Shown one piece after another: positions 11,079-19,844 of a stretch of DNA of 42,401 nucleotides (position 1 is the first letter of the stretch; every line of letters begins with the position of its first letter). Position numbers and translations under genes: made by a program. The DNA is from Pseudomonadota bacterium (lineage in GTDB: Bacteria > Pseudomonadota > Gammaproteobacteria > Steroidobacterales > Steroidobacteraceae): positions 1 through 42,401 of the forward strand of contig CAUJHX010000178.1 of NCBI GenBank assembly GCA_963204795.1. Direction: 5' to 3'. The notes below the pieces were generated by a model, which ran no database searches, was not told where the DNA came from, and was given only the letters and a program-made list of their open reading frames with translations.

Positions 11079-11381
11079 CTAATCGCGAATGGGCTTGTCC
11101 GCGCCTTCGTTGACCCGCTCGCGCAGGTCCTTGCCGGGCTTGAAATGCGGCACGTACTTGCCGGCGAGCGCCACGGCTTCGCCGGTCTTCGGATTGCGCC
11201 CCTGACGCGGCGGACGGAAATGCAGCGAGAAGCTGCCGTAACCGCGGATCTCGATGCGGTCACCGGTCGCGAGGGCATCGCTCATGATCTCGAGGATCTG
11301 CTTCAGCGCGAGCTCGACGTCTTTCGCCGGCAGGTGCTTCTGCTTCGCGGTGATGATCTCGATGAGTTCCGATTTGGTCAT
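11079..11381 (-). CDS. ihfB: integration host factor subunit beta
   Basis: A 100-residue DNA-bending protein that pairs with IhfA. The start [10 protein letters not shown] is placed at ATG 11381 behind a GTGAGGG site; a longer frame to 11447 is rejected because family members begin at this methionine. The signature arm is present: [20 protein letters not shown], with the intercalating proline in the R-N-P-K-T-G loop. [14 protein letters not shown] follows at the end. The order rpsA-ihfB is conserved in gammaproteobacteria. A perfect 13-base-pair hairpin lies just upstream of the ribosome site. Confidence 0.96.
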   Translation of the reverse strand: MTKSELIEIITAKQKHLPAKDVELALKQILEIMSDALATGDRIEIRGYGSFSLHFRPPRQGRNPKTGEAVALAGKYVPHFKPGKDLRERVNEGADKPIRD

Positions 11382-11404
11382 GCCGCCCTCACCCCCGGTG
11401 CGGT

Positions 11405-11434
11405 CGGTGCCCGGATCTCGCGATCCGGGCACCG
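11405..11434 (-). other. perfect 13-bp inverted repeat between rpsA and ihfB
   Basis: CGGTGCCCGGATC (11405-11417) and its exact complement GATCCGGGCACCG (11422-11434) flank a TCGC loop. It lies 29 bases after the rpsA stop and 23 before the ihfB start, in the transcribed direction. No run of U follows, so it is not a classic intrinsic terminator. An RNA processing site, mRNA stabiliser for rpsA or translational control element for ihfB would fit. Confidence 0.6.
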
Positions 11435-11463
11435 GCGCCATCGACAATCAACTGCTTGCCGGA

Positions 11464-13149
11464 TCAGGACCGGTCCGACGAGCCGATCTGCTCCTTCAGC
11501 AGGTCGCCCAGCGACGTGCCGGAACTGGCAGGGCCCTGATCGGAACGATAGCTCGACACGGCCTCGGCCTCTTCGTGGGCCTCTTTCGCCTTGATCGACA
11601 GCGAGATCGTGCGCGTCTTCCTGTCAACGCCCGTGAACTTCGCCTCGACCTCGTCGCCTTCCTTCAGCACGGTGCGCGCGTCCTCGACGCGATCACGCGC
11701 GAGCTCGGAAGCGCGCAGCTGCCCTTCGATGCCGTTGCCGAGATCGATCACGGCGCCGCGCGCGTCGACTTCCTTGACGGTGCCGCGCACGATCGTGCCG
11801 CGCGGATTCTCGGTGATATAGGCCGAGAACGGGTCCTTCGCGAGCTGCTTGACCCCGAGCGAGATGCGCTCGCGCTCCGGGTCGATCGAGAGCACCATCG
11901 CCTCGAGCAACTGGCCCTTCTGATAGCTGCGCACGGCTTCCTCGCCGGGCACGTCCCACGAGATGTCGGAGAGGTGCACGAGCCCGTCGATGCCGCCCGG
12001 CAGACCGATGAAGATGCCGAAATCGGTGATCGACTTGATCTGGCCGGACACGTGATCGCCGCGGTTGCTGTTCTCGGCGAATTCCTTCCACGGATTCGCC
12101 TGACACTGCTTGAGACCCAGCGAGATGCGGCGGCGCTCCTCGTCGACGTCGAGCACCATGACCTCGACTTCCTGGCCGGTCTGCACGACCTTGGCCGGAT
12201 TGACGTTCTTGTTGGTCCAGTCCATCTCGGATACGTGCACGAGACCTTCGACGCCGTCCTCGATTTCGACGAATGCGCCGTAGTCGGCGATATTCGTGAT
12301 CTTGCCGAACACGCGCGTGTTGGGCGGGTAGCGGCGTGCAATGTTCTCCCACGGATCGGCGCCGAGTTGCTTCAGGCCGAGCGAGACGCGCGAGCGCTCG
12401 CGGTCGAACTTCAGGATGCGCACTTCGATCTCGTCGGCGACCTTGACCACCTCCGACGGATGCTTGACGCGCTTCCACGCCATGTCGGTGATGTGCAGCA
12501 GGCCGTCGATGCCGCCGAGGTCGACGAACGCACCGTAGTCGGTGAGATTCTTGACCGTACCGCGCACGACCGAGCCTTCCTGCAGGTTGTCCAGCAGCGC
12601 GCTGCGCTCGGCGGAGAACTCCTGCTCGACGACCGCGCGACGCGAAACGACCACGTTGTTGCGCTTCTGGTCGAGCTTGATGACCTTGAACTCGAGCGGC
12701 TTGCCCTCGAGGTACGCGGTATCGCGCACGGGGCGCACGTCGACCAGCGAGCCGGGCAGGAACGCGCGCACTGTCTCGATTTCGACGGTGAAGCCGCCCT
12801 TGACGCGCCCGGTGATCACGCCCGAGACGATTTCGCTCGCCTCGAACGCCTTCTCGAGGCGGGTCCAGGTGCGCGCGCGCTTGGCCTTCTCGCGCGACAG
12901 GCGCGTCTCACCGTTGCCATCCTCGACGGCATCGAGCGCGACTTCCACCTGGTCACCCGGCTTGACCTCGATCTCGCCGCGTTCGTTCTTGAACTGATCG
13001 ACGCCGATCACGGCCTCGGACTTGAGACCGACATTCACGACGACCACGTCGTCGGTGACTCCGACGACAAGCCCGGTGAGGATCATCCCCGGACGGATGC
13101 GCTGGTTGGCGAGACTCTGCTCGAAGAGTTGAGCAAAACTTTCAGTCAT
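11464..13149 (-). CDS. rpsA: 30S ribosomal protein S1
   Basis: A 561-residue protein that binds mRNA on the small subunit and helps initiate translation of structured messages. The start is [14 protein letters not shown] at ATG 13149, as in other gammaproteobacteria; earlier in-frame starts at 13167 and 13224 are rejected. Six S1 repeats can be followed by repeating phrases such as [40 protein letters not shown] and [20 protein letters not shown]. The first two repeats are the more divergent ribosome-docking ones. No strong Shine-Dalgarno is present and a GC-rich hairpin sits just upstream. That resembles the atypical, autogenously controlled start region known for rpsA in E. coli. It follows cmk and precedes ihfB, the classic order. 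Confidence 0.97.
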   Translation of the reverse strand: MTESFAQLFEQSLANQRIRPGMILTGLVVGVTDDVVVVNVGLKSEAVIGVDQFKNERGEIEVKPGDQVEVALDAVEDGNGETRLSREKAKRARTWTRLEKAFEASEIVSGVITGRVKGGFTVEIETVRAFLPGSLVDVRPVRDTAYLEGKPLEFKVIKLDQKRNNVVVSRRAVVEQEFSAERSALLDNLQEGSVVRGTVKNLTDYGAFVDLGGIDGLLHITDMAWKRVKHPSEVVKVADEIEVRILKFDRERSRVSLGLKQLGADPWENIARRYPPNTRVFGKITNIADYGAFVEIEDGVEGLVHVSEMDWTNKNVNPAKVVQTGQEVEVMVLDVDEERRRISLGLKQCQANPWKEFAENSNRGDHVSGQIKSITDFGIFIGLPGGIDGLVHLSDISWDVPGEEAVRSYQKGQLLEAMVLSIDPERERISLGVKQLAKDPFSAYITENPRGTIVRGTVKEVDARGAVIDLGNGIEGQLRASELARDRVEDARTVLKEGDEVEAKFTGVDRKTRTISLSIKAKEAHEEAEAVSSYRSDQGPASSGTSLGDLLKEQIGSSDRS

Positions 13150-13167
13150 TTGTTTGATGTCCTGCAT

Positions 13168-13184
13168 GCGCGGCCCGGCCGCGC
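13168..13184 (-). promoter_or_regulatory. GC-only hairpin in the rpsA translation start region
   Basis: GCGCGGC and GCCGCGC form a seven-base-pair stem around a three-base loop, ending 18 bases before the rpsA ATG. With no clear Shine-Dalgarno between it and the start, it may be part of a structured S1-controlled initiation region. Confidence 0.45.
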
Positions 13185-13224
13185 TGTCATGCCCCGACCC
13201 GTCCGTGGGCCATGGGAAAACCAC

Positions 13225-13248
13225 AAAAAAACACCACTCCCTGCGGTG
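13225..13248 (-). terminator. weak hairpin plus U-run between cmk and rpsA
   Basis: On the minus strand CACC and GGTG (4 base pairs, 9-base loop) are followed at once by seven T. The stem is short, so any termination would be partial. It may attenuate read-through from cmk into rpsA, which elsewhere has its own promoters in this gap. Confidence 0.3.
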
Positions 13249-13269
13249 CCGCTATCGATGCTCCGCGCG

Positions 13270-13962
13270 TCAGCTCCACAGGCCCCGCGCCCGTCCCGCC
13301 GACAGTACCGATTCGACGACCTGGGCAATGCTCATGCCAGTCGAGTCGATGATGCGGGCGTCCGGCGCAGGCTTCAGCGGCGCGACCTCGCGGGTCGAAT
13401 CTCGCTGATCCCGTTCGGCTATCTCACGCGAAAGGGCGGCGAGGTTAGCATCAGAACCCTTTTCTTTCAACTGCTTATGGCGCCTCAGCGCGCGCTCTGC
13501 GGCGCTCGCGGTGAGATAGATCTTGAGATCGGCAGCCGGAAAGATCACCGTCCCCATGTCCCGCCCGTCAGCCACGAGACCGGGGGAAACCCTGAATGCC
13601 CTCTGGCGTGCCAGGAGCGCTTCCCTGACCTCCGGCCAGGCGGCCACGCGGGAGGCCCCCTGGCCGGCTTCCTCGGACCGGACCTCGCGTGTCACGTCGA
13701 CCCGATCCAGCCGGATGCGCTCCCTGCCCTCCTCGTCGCCACTGAATTCGACGCTCATGGCACGCGCGAGCGCCGCATGCCCCGCAACGTCGTCGGGCGC
13801 GAGCCCGCTACCGCGGCCCGACAGCGCGACGAGCCGGTACAGCGCACCGCTGTCGAGCAGGTGCCAGCCGAGGAGACGGGCCACCTCGCGGCTGATCGTA
13901 CCTTTGCCTGACCCACTGGGGCCGTCGATCGTGACCACCGGAACGTGGCTTGCCGCATCCAT
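13270..13962 (-). CDS. cmk: cytidylate kinase
   Basis: A 230-residue cytoplasmic enzyme that phosphorylates CMP and dCMP with ATP. The P-loop is at the start, VVTIDGPSGSGKGTISREVA. The CMP-binding segment includes LLDSGALYRLVAL, and VADGRDMGTVIFPAADLKIY with the conserved G-R-D follows. The lid region has RALRRHKQL and REIAERDQRDS. The gene sits between aroA, with three bases between, and rpsA, as in the gammaproteobacterial aromatic supra-operon. Confidence 0.96.
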   Translation of the reverse strand: MDAASHVPVVTIDGPSGSGKGTISREVARLLGWHLLDSGALYRLVALSGRGSGLAPDDVAGHAALARAMSVEFSGDEEGRERIRLDRVDVTREVRSEEAGQGASRVAAWPEVREALLARQRAFRVSPGLVADGRDMGTVIFPAADLKIYLTASAAERALRRHKQLKEKGSDANLAALSREIAERDQRDSTREVAPLKPAPDARIIDSTGMSIAQVVESVLSAGRARGLWS

Positions 13963-13965
13963 GCG

Positions 13966-15276
13966 TCAGTCCTGTGAAATGGCGAGTCCGGCCGAGCGCG
14001 CAAGCGGCACGAAGCCCGGAAAGGATGTCGCCACATTGGCGACGTCCAGGATCTCGAGCGGGCCCGACGCCCGCAGGCTTGCGACGGCGAACGCCATGGC
14101 GATGCGGTGATCACCGTGGCTGTCGATCGTCCCCCCCGAGATCCGACCGCCCTCGATGCGGATACCGTCCGCATGGAGCTCATGTCGCACGCCGAGGCGT
14201 CCGAGGCCCTCCGCCATCACGGCGAGACGGTCGGTTTCCTTGACGCGCAGCTCTTCGGCGCCAGTGAGCTCTGTCACGCCGTCGGCCGCCGCTGCAGCGA
14301 TGAACAACACCGGGAACTCGTCGATCGCGAGCGGCACGAGTTCCCCGGGGATGCGGATGCCTCGCAGCTGGCTCGCCCGCACGATGAGGTCGGCACTCGG
14401 CTCGCCGCCGCTTTCGCGACGGTTCTCCATCCGGATGTCCGCCCCCATCAGGCCCAGGATGTCGAGGATGCCCGTGCGGGTCGGGTTCACGCCGACATTT
14501 CGCAGCGTGAGGCCCTCGTGCGCAGCGAGCGCGCCGGCGACGAGAAAGAACGCCGCGGAGGAGATGTCGGCCGGTACCTCGACACGCGTTGCCGTGAGAC
14601 GCTGACCGCCCGCGATACCAACGGTCGCGCCTTGGCGCTGCAACTGCACGCCGAAACCGGTGAGCATGCGCTCGGTGTGATCGCGGGTGGGCGCGGGCTC
14701 CGTCACGCACGTGACCCCTTCGGCTGCGAGGCCCGCGAGCAGGATGGCCGATTTCACCTGCGCACTCGGCACCGGCAGGACATAGTCGATCGCGGTGAGC
14801 TTGCGTCCGCCGCCGATCTGCACGGGCGGCGTGCCCTGCGCCGTCTCGATGGCCGCGCCCATCGCGCGCAGCGGCAGCGCCACGCGCTCCATGGGACGGC
14901 GCATCAGCGAAGCGTCGCCGATGAGCGTCGAGTCGAAGGGCTGCGCTGCCAACAGCCCCATGAAGAGGCGCAGCGCCGTGCCCGAATTGCCCATGTCGAG
15001 CACCTGCCCGGGCGCGGCGAGGCCGCGCGCACCGGCGCCGTGCACGGTGAGCTGCGTCGCCGAGTGCTGCTCGATGGCGACGCCCATCGCGCGCAGCGCC
15101 GCGAGCGTCGCGTGGCAATCCTCGCTCGGCAGAAAGCCCGTGATCCCGGTTTGTCCCGCAGCGATCCCGCCGAGCATCAGCGCGCGATGCGAAATCGACT
15201 TGTCGCCGGGCACCGTGAGCTCACCGCCAACCCTGGCTGCCGGCTGCACCACATAGCGCGCTCCCGGGTGACTCAA
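13966..15276 (-). CDS. aroA: 3-phosphoshikimate 1-carboxyvinyltransferase (EPSP synthase), class II-like
   Basis: The sixth step of the shikimate pathway joins phosphoenolpyruvate to shikimate-3-phosphate. Motifs in order are LTVPGDKSISHRALML, DMGNSGTALRLFMGLL, LMRRPMERV, SAQVKSAILLAGL, IDEFPVLFIAAAAADG, ELRVKETDRLAVM and HGDHRIAMAFAVA. The G-N-S-G-T, R-P-M-x-R and S-A-Q-V-K-S-A forms point to the class II branch, which tends to be less sensitive to glyphosate; sensitivity itself cannot be read here. Start: TTG 15276 overlaps the hisC stop as TTGA and gives 436 residues. GTG 15297 (443 residues) and GTG 15252 are alternatives. In Pseudomonas the homologue is fused to a prephenate dehydrogenase; here it stands alone. 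Confidence 0.95.
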   Translation of the reverse strand: MSHPGARYVVQPAARVGGELTVPGDKSISHRALMLGGIAAGQTGITGFLPSEDCHATLAALRAMGVAIEQHSATQLTVHGAGARGLAAPGQVLDMGNSGTALRLFMGLLAAQPFDSTLIGDASLMRRPMERVALPLRAMGAAIETAQGTPPVQIGGGRKLTAIDYVLPVPSAQVKSAILLAGLAAEGVTCVTEPAPTRDHTERMLTGFGVQLQRQGATVGIAGGQRLTATRVEVPADISSAAFFLVAGALAAHEGLTLRNVGVNPTRTGILDILGLMGADIRMENRRESGGEPSADLIVRASQLRGIRIPGELVPLAIDEFPVLFIAAAAADGVTELTGAEELRVKETDRLAVMAEGLGRLGVRHELHADGIRIEGGRISGGTIDSHGDHRIAMAFAVASLRASGPLEILDVANVATSFPGFVPLARSAGLAISQD

Positions 15277-16415
15277 CGCGGCTCGCTCCCGAGCCACGCA
15301 TCCACGCCCTCGAGCAGGCGGGAGTTCTCCCCGACCAGCCCGACCGTGATGCGCAGATAGTCCGCGAGGCCGTAATTTCCGACCGGGCGCACGATCAGTC
15401 CCCGGCGCAGCAGGTAATCGTTGAGTGCAGCGGCGCGCGCGGCGCTGCCGATGTTCGCCAGCAGAAAATTGCCGGCCGACGGCAGCACAGCGAGACCGCG
15501 CGCCGCAAGTTCACGCGCCAGTCGCGGTCGTTCCTGCGCGACAAGTGCCACCGATCGCGCGATGTGGCGCGGGTCCGCAAGAGCCGCGCGCGCGCCCTCG
15601 AGCGCGATCGAGTTCACGTTGAAGGGCTGGCGGATGCGATTCAGGACGTCCGCCACTTCCGGATGACTCGCAGCAAAGCCGACGCGCAGCGCGGCAAGAC
15701 CATAGGCCTTCGAGAAGGTGCGTACGACGACCAGGTTCGGGTAGCGGGCGAGCCAGGCGAGACCATCACCGCAGCCTGCCTCGACTGCATACTCGAAATA
15801 GGCCTCATCCAGCACAACGAGCGCCGTTGCAGGCACGCGTGCGATGAAGCCTTCGATGGCAGCGGCCTCCACCCAGGTGCCCGTGGGGTTGTTGGGATTG
15901 GCGATGAATACGAGCCGCGTGGCCGGCGTAATCGCAGCGAACATCGCCTCGAGGTCGTGGCCGAGCGGCATCTTCGCATGCGTCACGGGAAGCGCCGGCA
16001 CGGCAACCGCACGTGCCCCGGTCGCCTGAACAGCGAGCGGATAGACAGCAAAGCAATACTGCGAGTACACCGCCTCGGTGCCCGGGGTCAGGAAACTTTC
16101 CGCAAGCAGCACCAGCACGTCGTTCGAACCGTTGCCGAGCGTGAGTTGCGCAGGCGCGAGGCCATGGCGGGCCGCCAGGGCCTGCTTGAGCGCGTGGCCG
16201 CTGCCGTCCGGGTAAAGGCCCGACTCGGCGAGCGCCGCCTGCATCGCGGCGAGCGACGCGGGGCTCGCACCGAGGGGGTTCTCGTTCGAGGCGAGCTTGA
16301 CGATGTCCGTGAGCCCGAGCTCCCGGGCGAGCTCGCTGACCGGTTTGCCGGGCGTGTAGGGCGCAATGCGTCGCACGCTCTCGCTCGCAAGCCCGGCCGG
16401 ATGCTGTGAGCTCAC
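15273..16415 (-). CDS. hisC: histidinol-phosphate aminotransferase
   Basis: A 380-residue PLP-dependent class I/II aminotransferase. In this gene neighbourhood it often also transaminates aromatic keto acids. The start is GTG 16415, overlapping the pheA stop as GTGA; the frame open to 16544 is a shadow of pheA. Motifs are YTPGKPVSELARELG at the N-terminus, KLASNENPLGASP, LGNGSNDVLVLL, FIANPNNPTGTW, VVLDEAYFEYA and TFSKAYGLAALRVGF with the PLP lysine in S-K-A-Y-G. Its neighbours pheA and aroA make a role in phenylalanine or tyrosine synthesis plausible in addition to histidine. Confidence 0.95.
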   Translation of the reverse strand: MSSQHPAGLASESVRRIAPYTPGKPVSELARELGLTDIVKLASNENPLGASPASLAAMQAALAESGLYPDGSGHALKQALAARHGLAPAQLTLGNGSNDVLVLLAESFLTPGTEAVYSQYCFAVYPLAVQATGARAVAVPALPVTHAKMPLGHDLEAMFAAITPATRLVFIANPNNPTGTWVEAAAIEGFIARVPATALVVLDEAYFEYAVEAGCGDGLAWLARYPNLVVVRTFSKAYGLAALRVGFAASHPEVADVLNRIRQPFNVNSIALEGARAALADPRHIARSVALVAQERPRLARELAARGLAVLPSAGNFLLANIGSAARAAALNDYLLRRGLIVRPVGNYGLADYLRITVGLVGENSRLLEGVDAWLGSEPR

Positions 16416-17536
16416 TGGATCGCGCGCGGATAGGCGCCCAGGACACGAAACAGTGATGCCCGCTTCTTCAGGCTTGCGAGCGCCTTTGCGATGCGTGGCT
16501 CCGCCGCGTGGCCCTCGATATCGAGGAAGAACACGTAGTCCCACTTGCGCCGGCCAGAAGGCCGCGACTCGATCCGCGTGACATTGATGCGATGCTTCGC
16601 GAGCGGCTCGAGGAGGCGGTAGAGCGCGCCCGGCGCATCGGTGTGGCCGCCCGAGACGATGATGCTCGTGCGATCGACGCCACTTGGCGCGAAGAGCTTG
16701 CGACCCACCACGAGGAAGCGGGTTGTGTTGTCGGGCCGGTCCTCGATCTCGGCGACCAGCACGGTGAGACCGTAGACCTCGGCGGCCGTATCGCCCGCGA
16801 TCGCCGCCGTGTCCTTCTCGTCGCGCGCGCGGCGGGCCCCTTCGGCGTTGCTGGCGACGGGCACGAGTTCCACGTCCGGCAGGTGTTCCTTCAGCCAGTC
16901 ACGGCACTGGGCCAGCGACTGCGGATGCGAGCAGATACGCTTCACGCGTTTCAGGCTGTCCATGCGCCCCATCAGGAAATGATGGATGCGCAGCTCCACC
17001 TCGCCGCAGATGTGCAGCGGCGAGGACAGAAACCGGTCGAGCGTGTAATTGACGGTACCTTCGCTCGAATTCTCGATCGGCACAACGCCGAAATCGGCAT
17101 TGGCCGCTTCGACTTCGTGAAACACCTCGTCGATCGAGGCGAGCGCGAGCGCGCGCACCGAGTGACCGAAATGCTTGAGCACCGCAGCCTGGGTGAAGGT
17201 GCCTTCGGGACCGAGATACGCAACCTTGAGCGGCTCCTGCTGCGCGAGGCAGGCCGACATGATCTCGCGAAAGAGCCGCAGGATCTCCTCGTCGCGCAGG
17301 GGCCCCTTGTTGCGTTCGAGCGCACGTCGCAGGACTTCCGCCTCGCGTTCGGGACGATAGAAATCGACCGTACGGCCTTCCTTGTGCTTCGAGATGCCGA
17401 CATCGCGCGCAAGTCCCGCCCGTTCGTTCAGCAGCGCGTGGATCCTGGCGTCGATGCCGTCGATGCGGCTGCGGATCCGTGCCAGTGCCTGCGTCCGGTC
17501 GCGGCGCCCGTCCTTCGTTGCACTGCGCCTTGCCAT
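16412..17536 (-). CDS. pheA: bifunctional chorismate mutase / prephenate dehydratase (P-protein)
   Basis: A 374-residue enzyme converting chorismate to phenylpyruvate. The AroQ-type mutase occupies about residues 18-105 (RSRIDGIDARIHALLNERAG, then the helix with REAEVLRRAL). The dehydratase is about 110-285, starting KVAYLGPEGTFTQAA, with PIENSSEGTVNYTLD and the catalytic NTTRF. The ACT regulatory domain (about 295-370) has GALYRLLEPL and the phenylalanine-binding I-E-S-R-P, so feedback inhibition by phenylalanine is expected. It starts 15 bases after the serA stop and ends overlapping hisC. Confidence 0.97.
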   Translation of the reverse strand: MARRSATKDGRRDRTQALARIRSRIDGIDARIHALLNERAGLARDVGISKHKEGRTVDFYRPEREAEVLRRALERNKGPLRDEEILRLFREIMSACLAQQEPLKVAYLGPEGTFTQAAVLKHFGHSVRALALASIDEVFHEVEAANADFGVVPIENSSEGTVNYTLDRFLSSPLHICGEVELRIHHFLMGRMDSLKRVKRICSHPQSLAQCRDWLKEHLPDVELVPVASNAEGARRARDEKDTAAIAGDTAAEVYGLTVLVAEIEDRPDNTTRFLVVGRKLFAPSGVDRTSIIVSGGHTDAPGALYRLLEPLAKHRINVTRIESRPSGRRKWDYVFFLDIEGHAAEPRIAKALASLKKRASLFRVLGAYPRAIQ

Positions 17537-17551
17537 GGCGATTCCCGCGCG

Positions 17552-18721
17552 TCAGACGACGCGTGCGGAAAGCACCCCGTCGATGGCGCGGATCTTTGCG
17601 ACCACCTCGTCGGGAATTGCCCCGTCCGCATCGATCAGTGTGTAGGCGTACTCGCCGCGCGACTTGTTCAGGAGATCGGCGATGTTGAGCTGCGCGGCCG
17701 CCAGACAGGTCGAGATCTGGCCGACCATGTTCGGCACGTTGCTGTTCGCGATTGCAAGCCGCACGGTGCCCGGCACGCGGGGAAGCACGGCCTCGGGGAA
17801 GTTGACGCAGTTGCGCAGGTTGCCGTTCTCGAGAAAGTCGCGCAGGGTTTCGGCGGCCATCACCGCACAGTTTTCCTCGGCTTCACCGGTGGACGCGCCG
17901 AGGTGTGGCAACGTCACGACCCTGGGGTGATCCTTGAGGCCGTTCTTCGGGAAGTCGCACACGTAACCGTGCAGGTGGCCGGCGTCGAGCGAGGCGATCA
18001 CCGCCTGGTCGTCGACGATCGGCGCGCGCGCGAAATTGAGCACGACGCCGCCCTTCTTCATCAGCGCGAGCCGCGCGGCACTCACGAGCCCGCGCGTCTG
18101 GTCATTGAGTGGCACATGCACGCTGATGATGTCGGCACGCGCGAACAGATCATCGAGCGAGAGCGCCTGTTCCACGCTCGACGACAGCTGCCAGGCGCGC
18201 TGCACGGTGATCTGCGGGTCGTAGCCGAGCACTTTCATGCCGAGCGCGAGCGCGGAGTTCGCCACCTCGACGCCGATCGCGCCGAGGCCCACGACCCCGA
18301 GCACGCGTCCCGGAAGTTCGAAACCGACGAAGTTCTTCTTACCCTTCTCGACCGTCTCGTCGATCGACTTGTCGTCGCCCTGCGTGCGGCGCGCGAAGTC
18401 CCACGCGGCGCAGACGTTGCGCGCGGCGATCAGCATGCCTGCGATCACGAGTTCCTTGACCGCGTTGGCGTTTGCGCCCGGCGCGTTGAATACGGGGATG
18501 CCACGCTTTGACAGCGCAGCCACCGGGATGTTGTTCACGCCGGCTCCGGCGCGACCCACGGCGAGCATGCCCGCCGGGATCGTCATGGAGTGCATGTCGG
18601 CCGAGCGCACGAGGATCGCATCGGGCCGCGCGATGTCGGAGGCCACTTCGTAACGCTCGCGCGGCAGGCGCTCGAGCCCCTTTACACTGATGTTGTTGAG
18701 TGTCTGGATCCGGAAAGTCAT
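17552..18721 (-). CDS. serA: D-3-phosphoglycerate dehydrogenase
   Basis: A 389-residue NAD-dependent enzyme catalysing the first step of serine synthesis. The start ATG 18721 overlaps the serC stop as ATGA; the frame open to 19045 is a shadow of serC. Motifs are the nucleotide fold GVVGLGAIGVEVANSA, HVPLNDQTRGLVSAARL, NFARAPIVDD and the catalytic histidine region TLPHLGASTGEAEENCA. A C-terminal ACT-like domain begins near residue 315 (NMVGQISTCLAAAQLNIADL), so serine control is possible. Its position between serC and pheA is unusual against the common serC-pheA adjacency and makes the locus a complete serine-plus-phenylalanine block. Confidence 0.96.
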   Translation of the reverse strand: MTFRIQTLNNISVKGLERLPRERYEVASDIARPDAILVRSADMHSMTIPAGMLAVGRAGAGVNNIPVAALSKRGIPVFNAPGANANAVKELVIAGMLIAARNVCAAWDFARRTQGDDKSIDETVEKGKKNFVGFELPGRVLGVVGLGAIGVEVANSALALGMKVLGYDPQITVQRAWQLSSSVEQALSLDDLFARADIISVHVPLNDQTRGLVSAARLALMKKGGVVLNFARAPIVDDQAVIASLDAGHLHGYVCDFPKNGLKDHPRVVTLPHLGASTGEAEENCAVMAAETLRDFLENGNLRNCVNFPEAVLPRVPGTVRLAIANSNVPNMVGQISTCLAAAQLNIADLLNKSRGEYAYTLIDADGAIPDEVVAKIRAIDGVLSARVV

Positions 18722-19797
18722 GCGTGGCGGCTCTGGAAGTCTTTCATGAAGGCGATGAGGGCATCGATGCCTTCGATCGGCATCGCGTTGTAGATCGAGG
18801 CACGAAAGCCCCCGACGGAGCGATGCCCTTCGAGGTTCACGAGGCCTGCCTTGCCGGCCTCCGCGAGGAAAGTCTTCTCGAGATCCGGATTCGGGATCGT
18901 GAACGGCACGTTCATCCAGGAGCGCGCTTCCTTCGTGACCGGATTGCGGTAATAGCCCGAGGCATCGATCGCCGCATAGAGGCGCTGCGCCTTGGCGCGG
19001 TTGCGATCGGCCATGGCCGCGAGACCACCATTCCTGCGCAACCACTTGAACACGAGGCCCGCGAAATACCAGCCGAAAGTCGGTGGCGTGTTGAGCATGG
19101 AACCATCTTTCGCCATCGCGCCGTAGTCCCAGACGAGCGGCGTGCCGGCGCGGGCATGGCCGATCAGGTCTTCGCGCACGATCACGATCACGAGCCCCGC
19201 GGGTCCGATGTTCTTCTGCGCGCCAGCGTAAATGAGGCCGAACTTCGCCACGTCGACCGGGCGCGAGAGGATCGTCGAAGAGAAGTCCGCCACGAGCGGC
19301 ACGTCCCCCGTCGCGGGCACATAGGGAAACTCCACTCCGCCGATTGTCTCGTTCGGGGTGTAATGCACGTAGGCGGCGCCCGGCGTCAGCTTGAGCGAAC
19401 CCTGCGCCGGCACAGTGCTGTAATTGCTCGCAGCCTCATCCGCGGCCACGTTCACCTTCGCGTAGCGCTTCGCCTCGCCGATCGCCTTCTTCGACCAGGC
19501 GCCCGTGTTGACATAGTCGACGGTCGAATCCGGGCCGGCCAGATTGAGTGGAATCGCCGCAAACTGACCGGTCGCGCCGCCCTGCAGAAAGAGCACTTTG
19601 TAGTGAGCGGGAACTGCGAGCAGCTCACGCAAGTCAGCCTCGGCCTCCTGCGCGAGCGCAACGAAGGCCTTGCCGCGATGACTCACTTCCATCACCGACA
19701 TGCCGCTGCCGCGCCAGTCGGTCAGTTCGGCCGCTACCTGTTCGAGGACTTCAAGGGGCAGCGTTGCCGGCCCCGCTGCGAAATTGAATACGCGCAC
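18718..19797 (-). CDS. serC: phosphoserine aminotransferase
   Basis: A 359-residue PLP enzyme acting after SerA in serine synthesis and also in pyridoxine synthesis. It begins at GTG 19797 with RVFNFAAGPATLP, the family's N-terminal signature. MSVMEVSHRGKAFVALAQE, FLQGGATGQFAAIPLN, and GLIYAGAQKNIGPAGL with the PLP lysine in Q-K-N-I-G-P follow. GLVNLEGHRSVGGFRASIYN and MPIEGIDALIAFM close the protein. It lies 47 bases after gyrA, the conserved gyrA-serC order of pseudomonads. Confidence 0.97.
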   Translation of the reverse strand: MRVFNFAAGPATLPLEVLEQVAAELTDWRGSGMSVMEVSHRGKAFVALAQEAEADLRELLAVPAHYKVLFLQGGATGQFAAIPLNLAGPDSTVDYVNTGAWSKKAIGEAKRYAKVNVAADEAASNYSTVPAQGSLKLTPGAAYVHYTPNETIGGVEFPYVPATGDVPLVADFSSTILSRPVDVAKFGLIYAGAQKNIGPAGLVIVIVREDLIGHARAGTPLVWDYGAMAKDGSMLNTPPTFGWYFAGLVFKWLRRNGGLAAMADRNRAKAQRLYAAIDASGYYRNPVTKEARSWMNVPFTIPNPDLEKTFLAEAGKAGLVNLEGHRSVGGFRASIYNAMPIEGIDALIAFMKDFQSRHA

Positions 19798-19844
19798 GAG
19801 CTAGTCTTTCGGGAGTTGAACGTCGAAAGGGACCCGCTATTTTA

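Noticed and set aside
11254-13911. 885-codon open frame on the plus strand
   Set aside because: It lies antisense to rpsA and cmk, both securely identified, and its product shows no recognisable domain.
16508-18511. 667-codon open frame on the plus strand
   Set aside because: It is antisense to pheA and serA; the composition is that of a complement shadow.
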